From Exophiala sp. HKRS030 (lineage: Eukaryota > Ascomycota > Eurotiomycetes > Chaetothyriales > Herpotrichiellaceae), in the NCBI GenBank assembly GCA_023897205.1, contig JAHWDD010000001.1, forward strand, positions 5,952,001 to 6,016,000: a DNA stretch of 64,000 nucleotides, in the 5' to 3' direction. Shown in pieces: positions 47,676 to 58,452 of the stretch. Made by a program: the position numbers and the translations under genes. The notes under the pieces are model-generated. The model saw only the letters and a list, made by a program, of their open reading frames with translations, ran no database searches and was not told the DNA's origin. Positions within the stretch are counted from its first letter, which is position 1. Every line of letters starts with the position of its first letter.

Positions 47676-48921
47676 ATTGATCTCCCATACATTTGGGGTA
47701 ATTTGTGTTCCAAATTCATCAGGTTCAAGGACATTAGCGAAGGCGTCAGTTTCAATTCTTGGATCCAAAAAAGGGTGTACAGGCATGAGCCATGAAAGGA
47801 TGAAAAGGCAGGTGGGCAAGCCATGATCGGGTTGATGTTTGCATTACCGTCTTAATATATTGTCAATCTGTATATCTAATGGATTTGATTATACGCTGAG
47901 CCTCATGTTAATATTTGTTTTCCATGCTGCACATCCAGTGATTTTCTCTCTTCTCTAGTGAGTCGCAGTCGGATGGCTCAGGATCATCATCTCCTTCACA
48001 GTCAATGGCAAACCGACTGTCTGCAATTGGGCAACAGATCGACTCTGTGCGGAGGCGGGGGATCTTTGCGTAGAACGCTCGCCACAGGATTCAGCTCTAT
48101 TGAGCTTCCACGGCTCTCCAAGGACCTCCGAAGTGCAGAGAAGCCTATGGAGAGCGTACAGAAGGGTCTCTAGCCCTTGGGGTCGTATCCGTCACCAGGA
48201 TTGCGGGTCCCAAAAGCTGGAACTTGCATAGCGCTACGAAGTAGTCCTTGGCCAAGAGCCCAAGACCAACCACGATCGAACAAAGGCCTGGTTTAATTGG
48301 ATGTTGGAATGAAAATGTCTTGCAAGTTTCGACAGCTCCATTGATGGTTTGTTGGAGAGATCGTCCCATCCCGAGCACTAATTTGATGGTGACAGACTAG
48401 GTCTCATCTCGTGGCGAATAGAGGTGTTCAGAGCACCAAAGGGAGGCCAGAGGTTTGCTCGTTTTGTCTGCAGCAACCCTGAAATGGCTTGCAGGTTGGG
48501 TTGTCGGTCATTGACCGTCTTCAAATGTGCCTCTTTGGGCTGATATGAAGTGCATCTAAAGAGCACGTACATGCCTACGGAGTAGACTCTGTACTCGATA
48601 CCTAATGCTACAGAAACCGCGGGCCTGGTCGTTCCTGCCTGTTCCTTTTCTTGCCTTATTCATTCAACCTTCGTGCGCCTCAAAAACGAGATCGGCTTGG
48701 CATCGCACCAACTAGAATTCAAGAGTCAAGACCATCACCTCGCTCAAATGGCCATCTCTCTTCTGGAAATTGCTTGTGCAAAGCTTTCATCAAAAAATTG
48801 AGAGCATTCGGATACATCCAATAAAGGCTCACTCTTGTTTGCCTTGGGCCTCAGAGTGTCCTAACCATTCCTGTTCTCCGGCCGAGGCTTCAACAGACTA
48901 ATAGACCCTGGTGTGTGAGCT
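47676..48921. other. intergenic, left flank of the piggyBac-like element
   Basis: No supported gene. Ordinary composition up to the transposon border. Confidence 0.5.
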
Positions 48922-48974
48922 ATCCCCTCCGCACCTGAAATTTGAATGTTAGCGCGCCCCACATCTCGCATCCT
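48922..48974. repeat. left terminal inverted repeat, 53 bp
   Basis: Begins ATCCCCTCCGCACCTGAAAT and ends CGCATCCT; identical to the reverse complement of 51065-51117. Confidence 0.97.
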
Positions 48975-49629
48975 GTAATTTCGTTTCTCACCCATTTTTC
49001 TATGAGGAATAGAGTTGAGATGATGTAATTAATGTCATTGATAGCACTTACAATTCTCTACCGAATGATACAAATTTTGCTCTATTTTTTTAGTGTATAG
49101 AGATTTTGTGGTGTTGCAAAGTTATGTAACACGTGATATGCCTGGGAATATATCTATTTCCTTTCCATGCACTTAGGTATTGACCAAGGGAGGTTTTTAG
49201 CCTAGTAAAAGGCCTGAAAGTAGCCTTTGTCGATATACAGGGGGATCTTACAGAATTCGCAGTAGCCGAATGTCCTGCGCGACGGTGGTTGACGCCTGTT
49301 TAAGTCGATCTTACCGAGTGCCTGTCGAGGCCTGTAAGTCGACGCCTGACAGCGATTCCAGCGACAGTAAGTACTTTTTGCTCGTTATAACGGCCTGTGC
49401 GTAATATCAGGACTCTCTAGAAGCCCTAAAATTAAGTCTTTTATGAAAAACTCTCGTTCTCGGTGTCCCTCGTCGATGACAGAGTAAGCCTGTTTCTAGG
49501 CTAAAAAGGTATTAATAGAGGCCGTGTCAATCATCTAATCGATAAAAACCTTCGTCCATTTAGCTTGTTTAGGCCTCCTGACGCTGTGTATCTTGCGGAG
49601 ATAATTAGCGACGTCGACGTGGCCTATGT

Positions 49630-50640
49630 GAAGGTTGTATTGTACCGTAAATGAGGGTTACTTAACTGTAATCCTTGTGAGGCCTGACCTGAGTGGTTGG
49701 CCTGTTGTAAAGCGACTTTTTCGTGGTGCTAACTCTCTATAATATGGAGGAAAGGCTGTTGTACAGAAAAGCACTAAGTGCTGTCGTTTAGGGTCTCTCC
49801 AGACGATAGTAAGGACCTTGTCGTTATAGATTCGATAGGTAATCGAGTCGTCGGCGAGGATTCTCGACTCAGGAGAGGTAATAGCGCGCAGGAGAGGGTC
49901 TAGGCCTGGCGCGTTACGCCTTATCGTTCTATAGACAGCGACATTAAGTAATAACAGGGCTCTTGCTAAGTAAGAGTTAGTAAAGAGGTTGTCTGTAAAG
50001 TAAAGGAATGCAAGGCCCTAAGATCGATGAGATAAGTGAGTTAGTCGATGAACTAGGGTATACACAACACTCTTTGTTATTAATAGGTAAACCTCAGTTG
50101 CTGTCGCTCCTATTGTGCCTTATTTCCTTGCTCTTGTTGACCTTGTTACTAAATTAACTGTGATTCCATCGCGAGGAATAGCCTCTATCCCATCCTTCGG
50201 TGAGGAGACGAGGAAGTCGTGAATTGCTCCTCCATAACTTGTAATTGTGTAGATAACAAAGCTAGATTTGTCAGGTTTGTGATCTAAGCGAAAGATGTGC
50301 CTACTGCGCCCGTGGAACTTAAGGCTCGACTCGTCAACAGCTAAATGACTCCTAGGAAGGAGGAACTCTTATAGGCACTTGCGGAAGGCTTCTAGCGCGT
50401 CGGTAACTCGCTAAAACTAAGGAGGATGATCTATAGGAGGCTAAGATAATAAAGAGATATAAAGATATCGTTTAATCGCGAGGAATCGATCTCGACTAAG
50501 TGGAAGAGGTGGATAATGCGAGATCGACCAAAAAGAGGCTATTTTTGTGCCTGTAGACAGTTATAGAGACATCCTCAGCTTCACAACAAGCCAGTATCTT
50601 ATTTCGGTCATTGTGATCCTATTCCAACTCTTTTGAGGAT
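49630..50640 (-). pseudogene. piggyBac-type transposase remnant
   Basis: Reading the minus strand downwards from 50640 gives recognisable transposase blocks in one frame, interrupted by TAG and TAA: KSWNRITMTEIRYWL, then PLSRDRFLAIKRYLYIS, RVTDALEAFRK, the first catalytic aspartate block AVDESSLKFHGRSRHIFRLD (near 50340), and further on YFTDNLFTNSYLARALLLL (near 50000), which carries a later catalytic aspartate of the DDE/D core. These match the order in piggyBac transposases (Pfam DDE_Tnp_1_7). Most breaks fit CAG or CAA turned into TAG or TAA, the expected RIP outcome; few or no indels are needed. I have not traced the N- and C-terminal ends. Confidence 0.85.
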
Positions 50641-51064
50641 TTCTCTGTCGATTAGCGGTAATATTCGTGTGATAGAGAAGGAGGTCAAGGACCGGCTAAA
50701 AAAGAGACAAAAACAGGCGCATTGGCGATAGCGAGGTCGGTGAGGCATCTCGTAATAGGAAAGGTCGATAAATTACTTGAATAGGAGGTTAATATTTAGG
50801 CTATGCCTATACAATAGCCTTAAGTTGTTACTGTCGGCTTAGAATCGACTTCTTAGTCGTCGACTTGCCCGAAATCTGTAATGCACGAGATTCCGCAACT
50901 TCTTGAAATTTACTAAGATTATTGATAAAACGCGCTTAGCTCATAATGAAAATAGGATGGCTCGATAGAGGGCGATGAGACAAATTGAATAAACCTAGTT
51001 ACACCACGAACGGAGTAAAAATGAGGTCGTCGTCGCGGTGCAAAGTTGGCGACAGGAAGGTCAA

Positions 51065-51117
51065 AGGATGCGAGATGTGGGGCGCGCTAACATTCAAATT
51101 TCAGGTGCGGAGGGGAT
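51065..51117. repeat. right terminal inverted repeat, 53 bp
   Basis: Exact reverse complement of 48922-48974. Despite heavy change inside the element, the two repeats have stayed identical. Confidence 0.97.
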
Positions 51118-52011
51118 GAGTCTTAGCCACTAGTGGCGGCACATCGGGTGCTCCAGTGGTCCCGCGGCCTGGAAAGCAGATATATCGAACGCTGAGTGGC
51201 CCGTCAACCCCCGACGAGTGGCACTTTTGAAAAAAGGCCTGTGACTCCGTACGCCGCCCGTTGGAGTCACTCGTCGGGACCTTGCCTGTTTGTGGAAAGG
51301 TGTACGAACTGGACATCCAAGGCTAGGTAGGTATGTACCTAAGTAGGCCTCCTGCGACGCGGCCCAAGTCCAGTAGTATGTACTCACGAACTGTAGCTCC
51401 CCACCCTCTCTATCTTAGGTCGCTTAAGGTTAGGTAGGTACTGTCCTCCGTACTCCGTAGGGGAGCGACGGCCTCCAGGCTCCTATTGTCGTCCCACCCT
51501 GTGCCGGCCCACCTATCGAGATGAGTGTCGTTGATTGCCCTTGATTGCAACGGGCATGACTATTTACAGTACTGAGGCGCTGCTCGCCAGGTCTTCCGCC
51601 GGGTCGCCCGGAAGGTCTAGGGGACTTGCCCTTTTTCATTCATTGGACCTTGGAAGACATATGTATGCATATTCGAATACGCACTCGGAGCGAACACGAG
51701 GGTCTTAACGAACACGTACCTGTGGAGTCGCAGTCATCCGTCGTAGTAGGTTATGTCTGCGACTTGCACAGCCTTTCATCATCTAAGAGACTTTCACATT
51801 TCTTCACGTCTTCACGTCCACTGAACCCTGATGACGAAACCCTGTAATATGTTCATTGCTCAAGAGTATGGAGAGAGAATTTGGATACATCAGTTGTTGT
51901 GCTGCTGTCTGAACCATGCCCGCCGCACTCCGTTTTCACAACTTGCCGCTTTTCCATCGAGCTACAATGCAGCCTAGTCCTTTGGGTATCGGGACGAGCC
52001 TGGATATAGTA
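51118..52011. other. intergenic, right flank of the transposon
   Basis: GC-rich to about 51650, then ordinary. Antiparallel ORFs at 51101-51387 and 51916-52338 are shadows or chance. No gene supported. Confidence 0.5.
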
Positions 52012-52771
52012 TCAAGACTTGACCACGTACGCATACCCATTTCCCTTTTCTATACATCTCTTCCATCCTGGACGCTGCTCGACTCTGGTATGCCATTTTT
52101 CCAAGACCGGAAAGTCCTTGAGGTTGATGTATCCACTGGATGCGCAAAAGTCGGTCGGCCATTTGATCACAAAATCAGCACGTCCTGGATTGCTCCCGAG
52201 GAAGTAGTCTTGCTCGCCGAGCTGATCGTTCAAGTACTGGAAGAAGAGTCTCAGCTCCGGTCCAGAGAAAGCCTTGTGCATTTGCTTGTATGCCATGGAG
52301 AACAATGGCTTGATGAAGAAAGGCAAGACCTGCAATAGCGCCCCGAAAACAATTTCCAATACCATGATAGGACCAATAGACGCCGCGGCGATGTTGCTCA
52401 ATTCCTCATCCCGGATCCAGTCATTGCTCTTTCCATCTCCTTTGAACTTCCCCGTCGTGTCATATGTGTCGATGAGGTATTTTATGATTGCCAATGACTC
52501 CACAATCACTCGTCCGTCCCCGGTCTCAAGCTGAGGGGATTTGCCCAACGGGTGTGTTTTCTTGAGATCTTCGGGAGCCCTCTGCTTGTCAGGGCCCGAA
52601 GTCTGTCGTTCATGAAGTTCGAGGTTGTAGGGTATTTCAAGTTCTTCCAGCAGCCACAGGACGCGTTGCGACTGAGAGTTCTATGAGAGCAAATCAGTGT
52701 ACAGCAACTCAAGGAGGTGCAGGCTGAGAATATACATTCAGGTGATGAAGGGTTGGCTTAAGTTCTGCCAT
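52012..52771 (-). CDS. glutathione S-transferase, GTT1-like
   Basis: Exon 1 is 52771-52736 and exon 2 is 52680-52012, split by a 55-base intron; 234 residues. The splice gives LHHLNNSQSQRVLWLLEELE, the glutathione-site start of fungal Gtt1-type enzymes, followed by HPLGKSPQLE and the conserved VIVESLAIIKYLIDTY (the ES pair binds the gamma-glutamyl group). The C-terminal helical domain includes a hydrophobic stretch (IVFGALLQVLPFFIKPLF), as in the membrane-associated Gtt1 group. It should conjugate glutathione to electrophiles in stress defence. The long ORF inside exon 2 starts at a later Met and would lack the N-terminal domain, so the two-exon model is preferred. Length is normal for the family. 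Confidence 0.93.
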
Positions 52772-53701
52772 GACGAACAACAACAGAGTCTGGATGTTGA
52801 AATTCTTTTCGCCGTCTTTGTTCAGGTGAAGTGATGTGTGTGAGAATGGCTTGTGTGCCGTTGGTCTTCAAGTAGTCAGGCCTCTTCTCTTCTTGTGTCT
52901 CTTCTCTTGTCAATTGATCCGATTCTACTCCTCGTCGTGACAGTAAAGTCAGGAAAATCCTCAGGGAAAGAAGATGTTTTATAGGAAGCCGTCGTATTCG
53001 GATATGCTCTCTACGCGAAATGTTTCTCTTCGGCGGATCGTGGGAAGCGAGTGGTGGGATACACAATCACAGAGGTCGGAGACTTAACGGAGACTTACAG
53101 AGGACCATGAGAACGGGCCCGAGAGCAAGGCCGAGGCTGTTTAAATGTTCACAACCAGGTCTAGTCTAAGGACTGCTGGGTCAGGATTCCGAGACATGAG
53201 CCTGCAATGCATTCTCGGTGACATGGTACATAAAAAAGGTCTTGCAATATCATTGGAGGAGCAACTGTCATCAAAGACGATATGCCGGGAAAGTTGCTCA
53301 AAGTCGCTCGTCCAGGCACGCCTAATTCTGGTAGCCTGTCTGTGGGCAGAATGCCTAAAAGGTGCCTAGTACGCCTGAAAAAGGCCCTGGCCCAGCCTTA
53401 TCACGTGACTAATTCACTTGTCGGACCATTGAATATTCCGTGTGGAGGAAACTTGTCCTGAACTCGCGCAGGGGACAGACAAGCACACGCATGGAAATTC
53501 AAACAATATACTCCAGTTTGAATGTTCCTGAATACGCTTCGCCAACGACTTGCAATGAACCCATGACATGGAATTTGATCTCGATTCTTTCTTTCGCTCC
53601 AGTCGATCATTCTGTTTACTCTGAATAAACCCCATCCACGGTCGCTTTGTGCGAATAATTGACCGACGTTCCCCCTCAAGCCATTCAACACAAACCACAC
53701 C
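52772..53701. other. divergent upstream region of GST and beta'-COP
   Basis: No supported gene; ORFs at 52758-53066 (-) and 53401-53751 (-) are compositional. Confidence 0.5.
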
Positions 53702-56642
53702 ATGCGTTTGGACGTCAAGAGACAGCTTTTTGCCCGTTGGTCGCTCCTCATCTATCTGTTGATATCCACCGTTAACACCTTGCAGGCTCAGAGCGGGTAA
53801 AAGGCATAGATTTCCACAGGTACATCTCCATGTTCATGCGACCCACGAAATTATAGCCACTAACTATACAATAGCACCGAACCATGGGTACTACGATCTC
53901 TCCATAGACGCGCATACCTGCTGACTTTCCAAGATCCTCACCACCCTTTACAATGGACACGCACATATCTGGTCTTACGAGACTCAATCGATCATCAAGA
54001 CATTCGAGCTCACCGATGTCCCTGTACGAGCCGGTAGATTCATCGAACGAAAGAACTGGATTGTATGTGGCAGTGATGATTTCCAATTAAGAGTTGTCAA
54101 TTGGAATACAAGTGAAAAGGTCAAGTCCTTTGAAGCGTGAGTGACACTCAAGGGGTTTCCACTCAGGGAATTGACATGTTGCCAGACACCCAGACTATAT
54201 TCGGGCAATCGTGGTACATCCTACGCTCAGTGTTGTCCTGACGGCCTCCGATGATATGACGATACGAATGTTCGATTGGGAAAAGGATTGGCGATGTGTG
54301 CGCGAGTTTGTTGGCCACCAACACTATGTCATGGGTCTGTCGATCAATCCCAAAGATACAAATGTCTTCGCGTCGGCTTGCTTGGATCGTACAATCAAGG
54401 TCTGGAGTATAGACAATGCCACTGCCAAACAAACCATCGAAGCCCACGAAAAAGGTGTCAACCACATCGACTACTATCCTCACAGTGACAAACCCTACCT
54501 CCTAAGCACATCAGATGACAAGACCGTCAAGGTTTGGGACTATACCACAAAAGCACTCATCGCAACTCTTGAGGGACACACAAGCAACGTCAGCTTTGCC
54601 TGCTACCACCCTGAATTGCCCGTCATTATATCAGGATCCGAAGACGGTACGATCAAAATATGGCATGCCAACACCTACCGCTTAGAACAATCACTCAGCT
54701 ATGGTCTCGAGAGGGCTTGGTGTGTTTCATACCAGCGAGGCAAGCAAGGGGTTGCCATGGGTTTTGATGATGGCGCAGTCGTTGTGAAGATGGGACGAGA
54801 AGAACCCGCAGTCTCTATGGACAGTACAGGCAAGCTAGTATGGGCTCGCCATAATGAGGTTGTTTCTGCCATCGTCAGAGGCGGCGATTCAACTTTGAAA
54901 GATGGCGCCCCCATTGCTCTTCCCAGCAAGGACATGGGCACCACCGAAATGTTAGTATTTGTGCTCAATCTCCAAGGTTCCACTGACATGAACAACAGCT
55001 ATCCCACAACCCTCTCACACTCGCCTAACGGCAGATTCGTCTCCGTCTGTGGAGATGGAGAATTCATCATCGTAAGTTTTCATCCAAATCCAAGGTGCAA
55101 GGGTCTGACCTAGAACAGTATACTGCACTCGCGTGGAGAAATCAAGCATTCGGACAAGCTCTCGATTTCGCATGGTAATTGCCACCTTCAACAGCTTAGA
55201 AAAAGTTCTAACGAAAGTATGCAGGGGCTCACATCAAAACCCAACTGACTATGCTATCAGAGAATCTAGTACTAGTGTGAAACTGTTCAAGAAACTTAAA
55301 GAGGGTGGAAGTCTCGACGTAGGCTTTCAGGCCGAGGGTCTCTCAGGTGGTGTGTTACTTGGAGTCAAGGGTCAAGGTGGCATCGGTCTGTTCGATTGGG
55401 AGACTGGTACTCTCGTACGAAGAATCGAAGTCGAACCTAGAGAAGTATGTGTCATTTCTGCATCATCGAATTCCCTTTTTAATTGGATTCTAGGTCTACT
55501 GGAGTGAATCTGGCGAGCTCGTTGCACTGGCTTGTGCTGACACAACATATGTACTGCGTTTCGATCGCGAGGCGTATCTGGAAGGACTAAACTCCGGACA
55601 AGCAGACGAAGACGGCGTCGAAGCTGCCTTTTCTGTCGTGTCTGACCTCCAAGAGTCCGTCAAGAGCGGAGAATGGGTGGGAGACGCCTTCATTTTCACG
55701 ACTACGACACGACTGAGCTACCTGCTTGGTGAACAAGTGGTTCATGTTGCTCAATTTGACCAGCCCAACTACCTGTTACGCTATCTGCAAAGAGATGAAC
55801 GAGTTTATCTCGCCGATAAGGATGTTAGTGTTATCAGCTACAGCTTATCCACAGCATTACTCTCATATCAAACATTGGTACTGAGAGGTGAACTCGACGC
55901 TGCTCAGGATCTCCTTGCAGACATTCCATCAGATCAGTTGAACAAAATTGCCCGATTCTTGGAAGCTCAGGGTCATAAAGAGTTGGCTTTGGATGTCGCT
56001 ACAGACCCAGAACACCGATTCGAACTTGCCCTCGGACTCAACAACCTTGCCATCGCTTTGGAAATCGCACGCGAATCAGATATTCAAGCCAAATGGTCGG
56101 CAGTGGCAGATAAGGCACTCGAAGCCTGGGACATCAGACTTGCAGAAGAGTGCTTCTCAAACGCAAAGGATTTGGGCAGTCTTTTGTTGTTATACACTAG
56201 CTCCGGCAACGCAGAAGGATTACACCAATTAGCCAAGCAAGCCGAGGAAGCTGGCAGCAACAACGTTGCATTTGCCAGCTTGTGGTCTACAGGAGATATT
56301 CCGGCGGCAATTGAGCTTCTCAAGCGAACAGACAGACTGAGCGAGGCCGTACTTTTCAGCCAGACATATAAACCATCGAAAACAAAAGACTTGGCCATCG
56401 AGTGGAAGGAGTCTCTCGACAAACAAGGCAAGGGCAAGGTCAGCCGTCTGCTAGGTGTTCCTGAAGTGGATGATGATCTATTTCCCGAATGGGAGGAGTA
56501 TCTCAAGCTCGAAGAGGATGGTGGCGCGACAAACGTTGACCTGATCGATGTTAATGGCGGAGATGCGGACGAGCCGACGAATGGCAATGGCGAAACGGAG
56601 GAAGAACCAACAGAGGATGAAAATGCTGTTGCAACGGCATGA
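53702..56642 (+). CDS. SEC27: beta'-COP, coatomer subunit (SEC27/COPB2)
   Basis: Nine exons: 53702-53735, 53786-53819, 53875-53887, 53934-54136, 54186-54950, 54999-55071, 55119-55174, 55225-55444 and 55494-56642. All phases agree, giving 848 residues with no frameshift. It begins MRLDVKRQLFARSERVKGID and has N-terminal WD40 repeats (for example VLTASDDMTIRMFDWEKDW, FASACLDRTIKVWSID, LLSTSDDKTVKVWDYTTKAL, ISGSEDGTIKIWHANTYRLE), a second propeller, then an alpha-solenoid from about residue 600 (LDAAQDLLADIPSDQLNKIA). beta'-COP with alpha-COP forms the outer cage of COPI vesicles and binds KKxx cargo tails, returning proteins from Golgi to ER. The tail is acidic and variable. Exon 3 is only 13 bases. 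Its traffic role parallels that of SED5 at 25 kb, but the two are far apart. Confidence 0.97.
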
Positions 56643-57291
56643 GGCTAGAAAGTATACTGACGTTATTTGCCTCCAGAGGAGTCCTGGCCATGCAATTGAT
56701 GACATAGAAATGAAAGCAGGAAGGTCCACCATGGATACATCGAGATAGAGTGTCCCAATCTGGGCTCGTTCCAACTTGATCTGACACAGAGGATCTATCC
56801 AACGGCCAGAGGACAGTTGCCAATTACTGACAATGATTCTTGGTCTGGATTCCATGCGTAGATGATTTCGACCATAGGCCGCTAGTACAGCTGGCCGCAT
56901 TCTGCCAGCTTCACCACCGTCTCCCCTTGACTCGCACGTCGACTCTCATGTTTTGATAACGCGCAATGATCCTTGTCTTCGTAGATACCAAGGACTCGTG
57001 CTTCGATGTGCCCGTAGAATCGAGTTACTGGCGAATCGAATATGCGGCTGCGCAATGTAGAGTGATACCATTCCGAAAGAGAGCAGATTGATCCACGCAC
57101 GATAGAAAAGACTAGTCCGTTTTTCGGGGTTTTTGCTGTAAGGTTCCAAGAGAATCCATACCATCCTGGCAGTCGACAAGACCGAACCCTTGGAGGCCAT
57201 TGATATGGGCGCTATACAGTATACTTTGCCCGATGCAAGTCCAGACTCCATCCCACAATGTCTTGACGAGATGCAAACCGTCGGGAGTTCC
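56643..57291. other. intergenic between convergent beta'-COP and cyclase genes
   Basis: The ORF 56946-57335 (-) overlaps the end of the cyclase gene in another frame and shows no motif. No gene supported. Confidence 0.5.
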
Positions 57292-58452
57292 TCACCCGCG
57301 CGGAGAGCGAAGATTCCCTTTGACGCCAGAGACATGCTTGACCTGATGCCAGTGGTCGACGCGGCCCTGCAGCGAGCGCGGCACGATGAAATACAGGCTC
57401 TCCGGGTCGTTGAGGCCGCGGAACTCGTGGTCGCCGAGTGGCCGGATCTCGAAGTGCTGGTGTGTTAGTTTGTCTTGGTCGCTATCGGATTTCAGGCGTG
57501 GGAGGTTGACGTGTGTTGTTGTTGTTGATGATGATGAAGAGGATGACTTGGTCGATGACTTGGTCGATGAGTCCGGTTGGCTCTCGTCCACATCAGCCCG
57601 TCCCTCCACGACATCCAACTCATGTTGCAGCTGGACGAGGAAATCCTCTGACACGACAATCTGCCCGCCCTCAGTGACCTCGATGAATCGCGCGGCGCGG
57701 TTGACCATGGGCCCGAGGTAATCCATGCGTTGAATCACGTCGTTCCACTTACACACGGGCGCGCCCCAATGCGCGGACATGCGCAGCTTCAAGCCGCGGA
57801 ATAGCACGTGGCCTTGGACGTCGGTGCAGGTTTCCCCCTGAGCTTGGTTCAGGATGCCCTGCGGCCAGGCCTCGTCGAGAAGCTGCTCTTGCACGTCGAG
57901 ACAGAATTGCACGGCTGTGGTCGCGCTGGGGAAGGCGATCATGAATCCATCTCCGTTTTGCTTAACTTCATAGCCGTGGTCGCTGATCGTCAGCGATCGG
58001 ATCATCGCGTCGTGCATGTGCATGGCGTCCGCCATCGCTTGAGCGTCGCTTTCCCACATTGCGGTGGATTTGACGATGTCGGTGAACACGATGCTGAGGT
58101 TGCCGGTGGGAGGATCTGTCGAGGTTGGGTCTTTGATGGTGCTGATGCAGGATGAGGAGGAGGGTTCATGTTTGCCGGTCCGAGACTCTTCCTCGTTGGG
58201 ATTTGGTTCTGTTCGGAAGGGTTCTTCGTTCGGCCTTGAGTGCTCTGAAGGCCGGTGCAAGGTTGTGGTATAACATCGCGGATGGAAGGTGCTCTTCGGG
58301 AAGTCCCTTCGAATAGGGTTTCCAGTCTCAACAGTCCTGGGAGATAGGGAACACGACGACAACGCGTTGGCACGACGTATCCGTCTTATTGCCACTGTTG
58401 CACCGACAATGTCGTTCCACCCCTTGAAAGTCTGAGACCATGGCCTCAGCAT
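57292..58452 (-). CDS. stand-alone class III adenylate/guanylate cyclase-domain protein
   Basis: From the first in-frame ATG (58452) this single exon codes for 386 residues; the frame is open upstream but without ATG, so an earlier exon is possible. The catalytic domain begins LSIVFTDIVKSTAMWESDAQ (first metal aspartate in FTDI), then HGYEVKQNGDGFMIAFPSAT (purine-contacting Lys and second metal Asp), LKLRMSAHWGAPVCKWNDVI, and MDYLGPMVNRAARFIEVTEG (Asp next to the base; Asn and Arg of the transition state). All these residues are present, and the Lys/Asp pair points to ATP as substrate. The sequence is close to the catalytic part of fungal Cyr1, but the Ras-binding, leucine-rich-repeat and phosphatase domains are missing. 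The N-terminus is basic and Ser/Arg-rich, perhaps an organelle-targeting peptide. A Ser/Thr-rich insert lies near residue 320. Confidence 0.85.
   Translation of the reverse strand: MLRPWSQTFKGWNDIVGATVAIRRIRRANALSSCSLSPRTVETGNPIRRDFPKSTFHPRCYTTTLHRPSEHSRPNEEPFRTEPNPNEEESRTGKHEPSSSSCISTIKDPTSTDPPTGNLSIVFTDIVKSTAMWESDAQAMADAMHMHDAMIRSLTISDHGYEVKQNGDGFMIAFPSATTAVQFCLDVQEQLLDEAWPQGILNQAQGETCTDVQGHVLFRGLKLRMSAHWGAPVCKWNDVIQRMDYLGPMVNRAARFIEVTEGGQIVVSEDFLVQLQHELDVVEGRADVDESQPDSSTKSSTKSSSSSSSTTTTHVNLPRLKSDSDQDKLTHQHFEIRPLGDHEFRGLNDPESLYFIVPRSLQGRVDHWHQVKHVSGVKGNLRSPRG

Larger units (their letters stand above)
48922..51117. mobile_element. piggyBac-like DNA transposon, full length, inactivated by RIP
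   Basis: A 2.2-kb element bounded by perfect 53-base inverted repeats. Composition inside changes sharply: CpA and TpG are scarce, TpA is common. On the minus strand a piggyBac-type transposase can be read through the damage (separate entry). The bases flanking the two ends are ...GAGCT and GAGTC..., so the TTAA duplication usual for piggyBac is not present in plain form. Confidence 0.9.

Noticed and set aside
48910..51130. GAG next to both transposon ends as a target-site duplication
   Set aside because: Only three bases, placed at different distances from the two ends; too weak to call.
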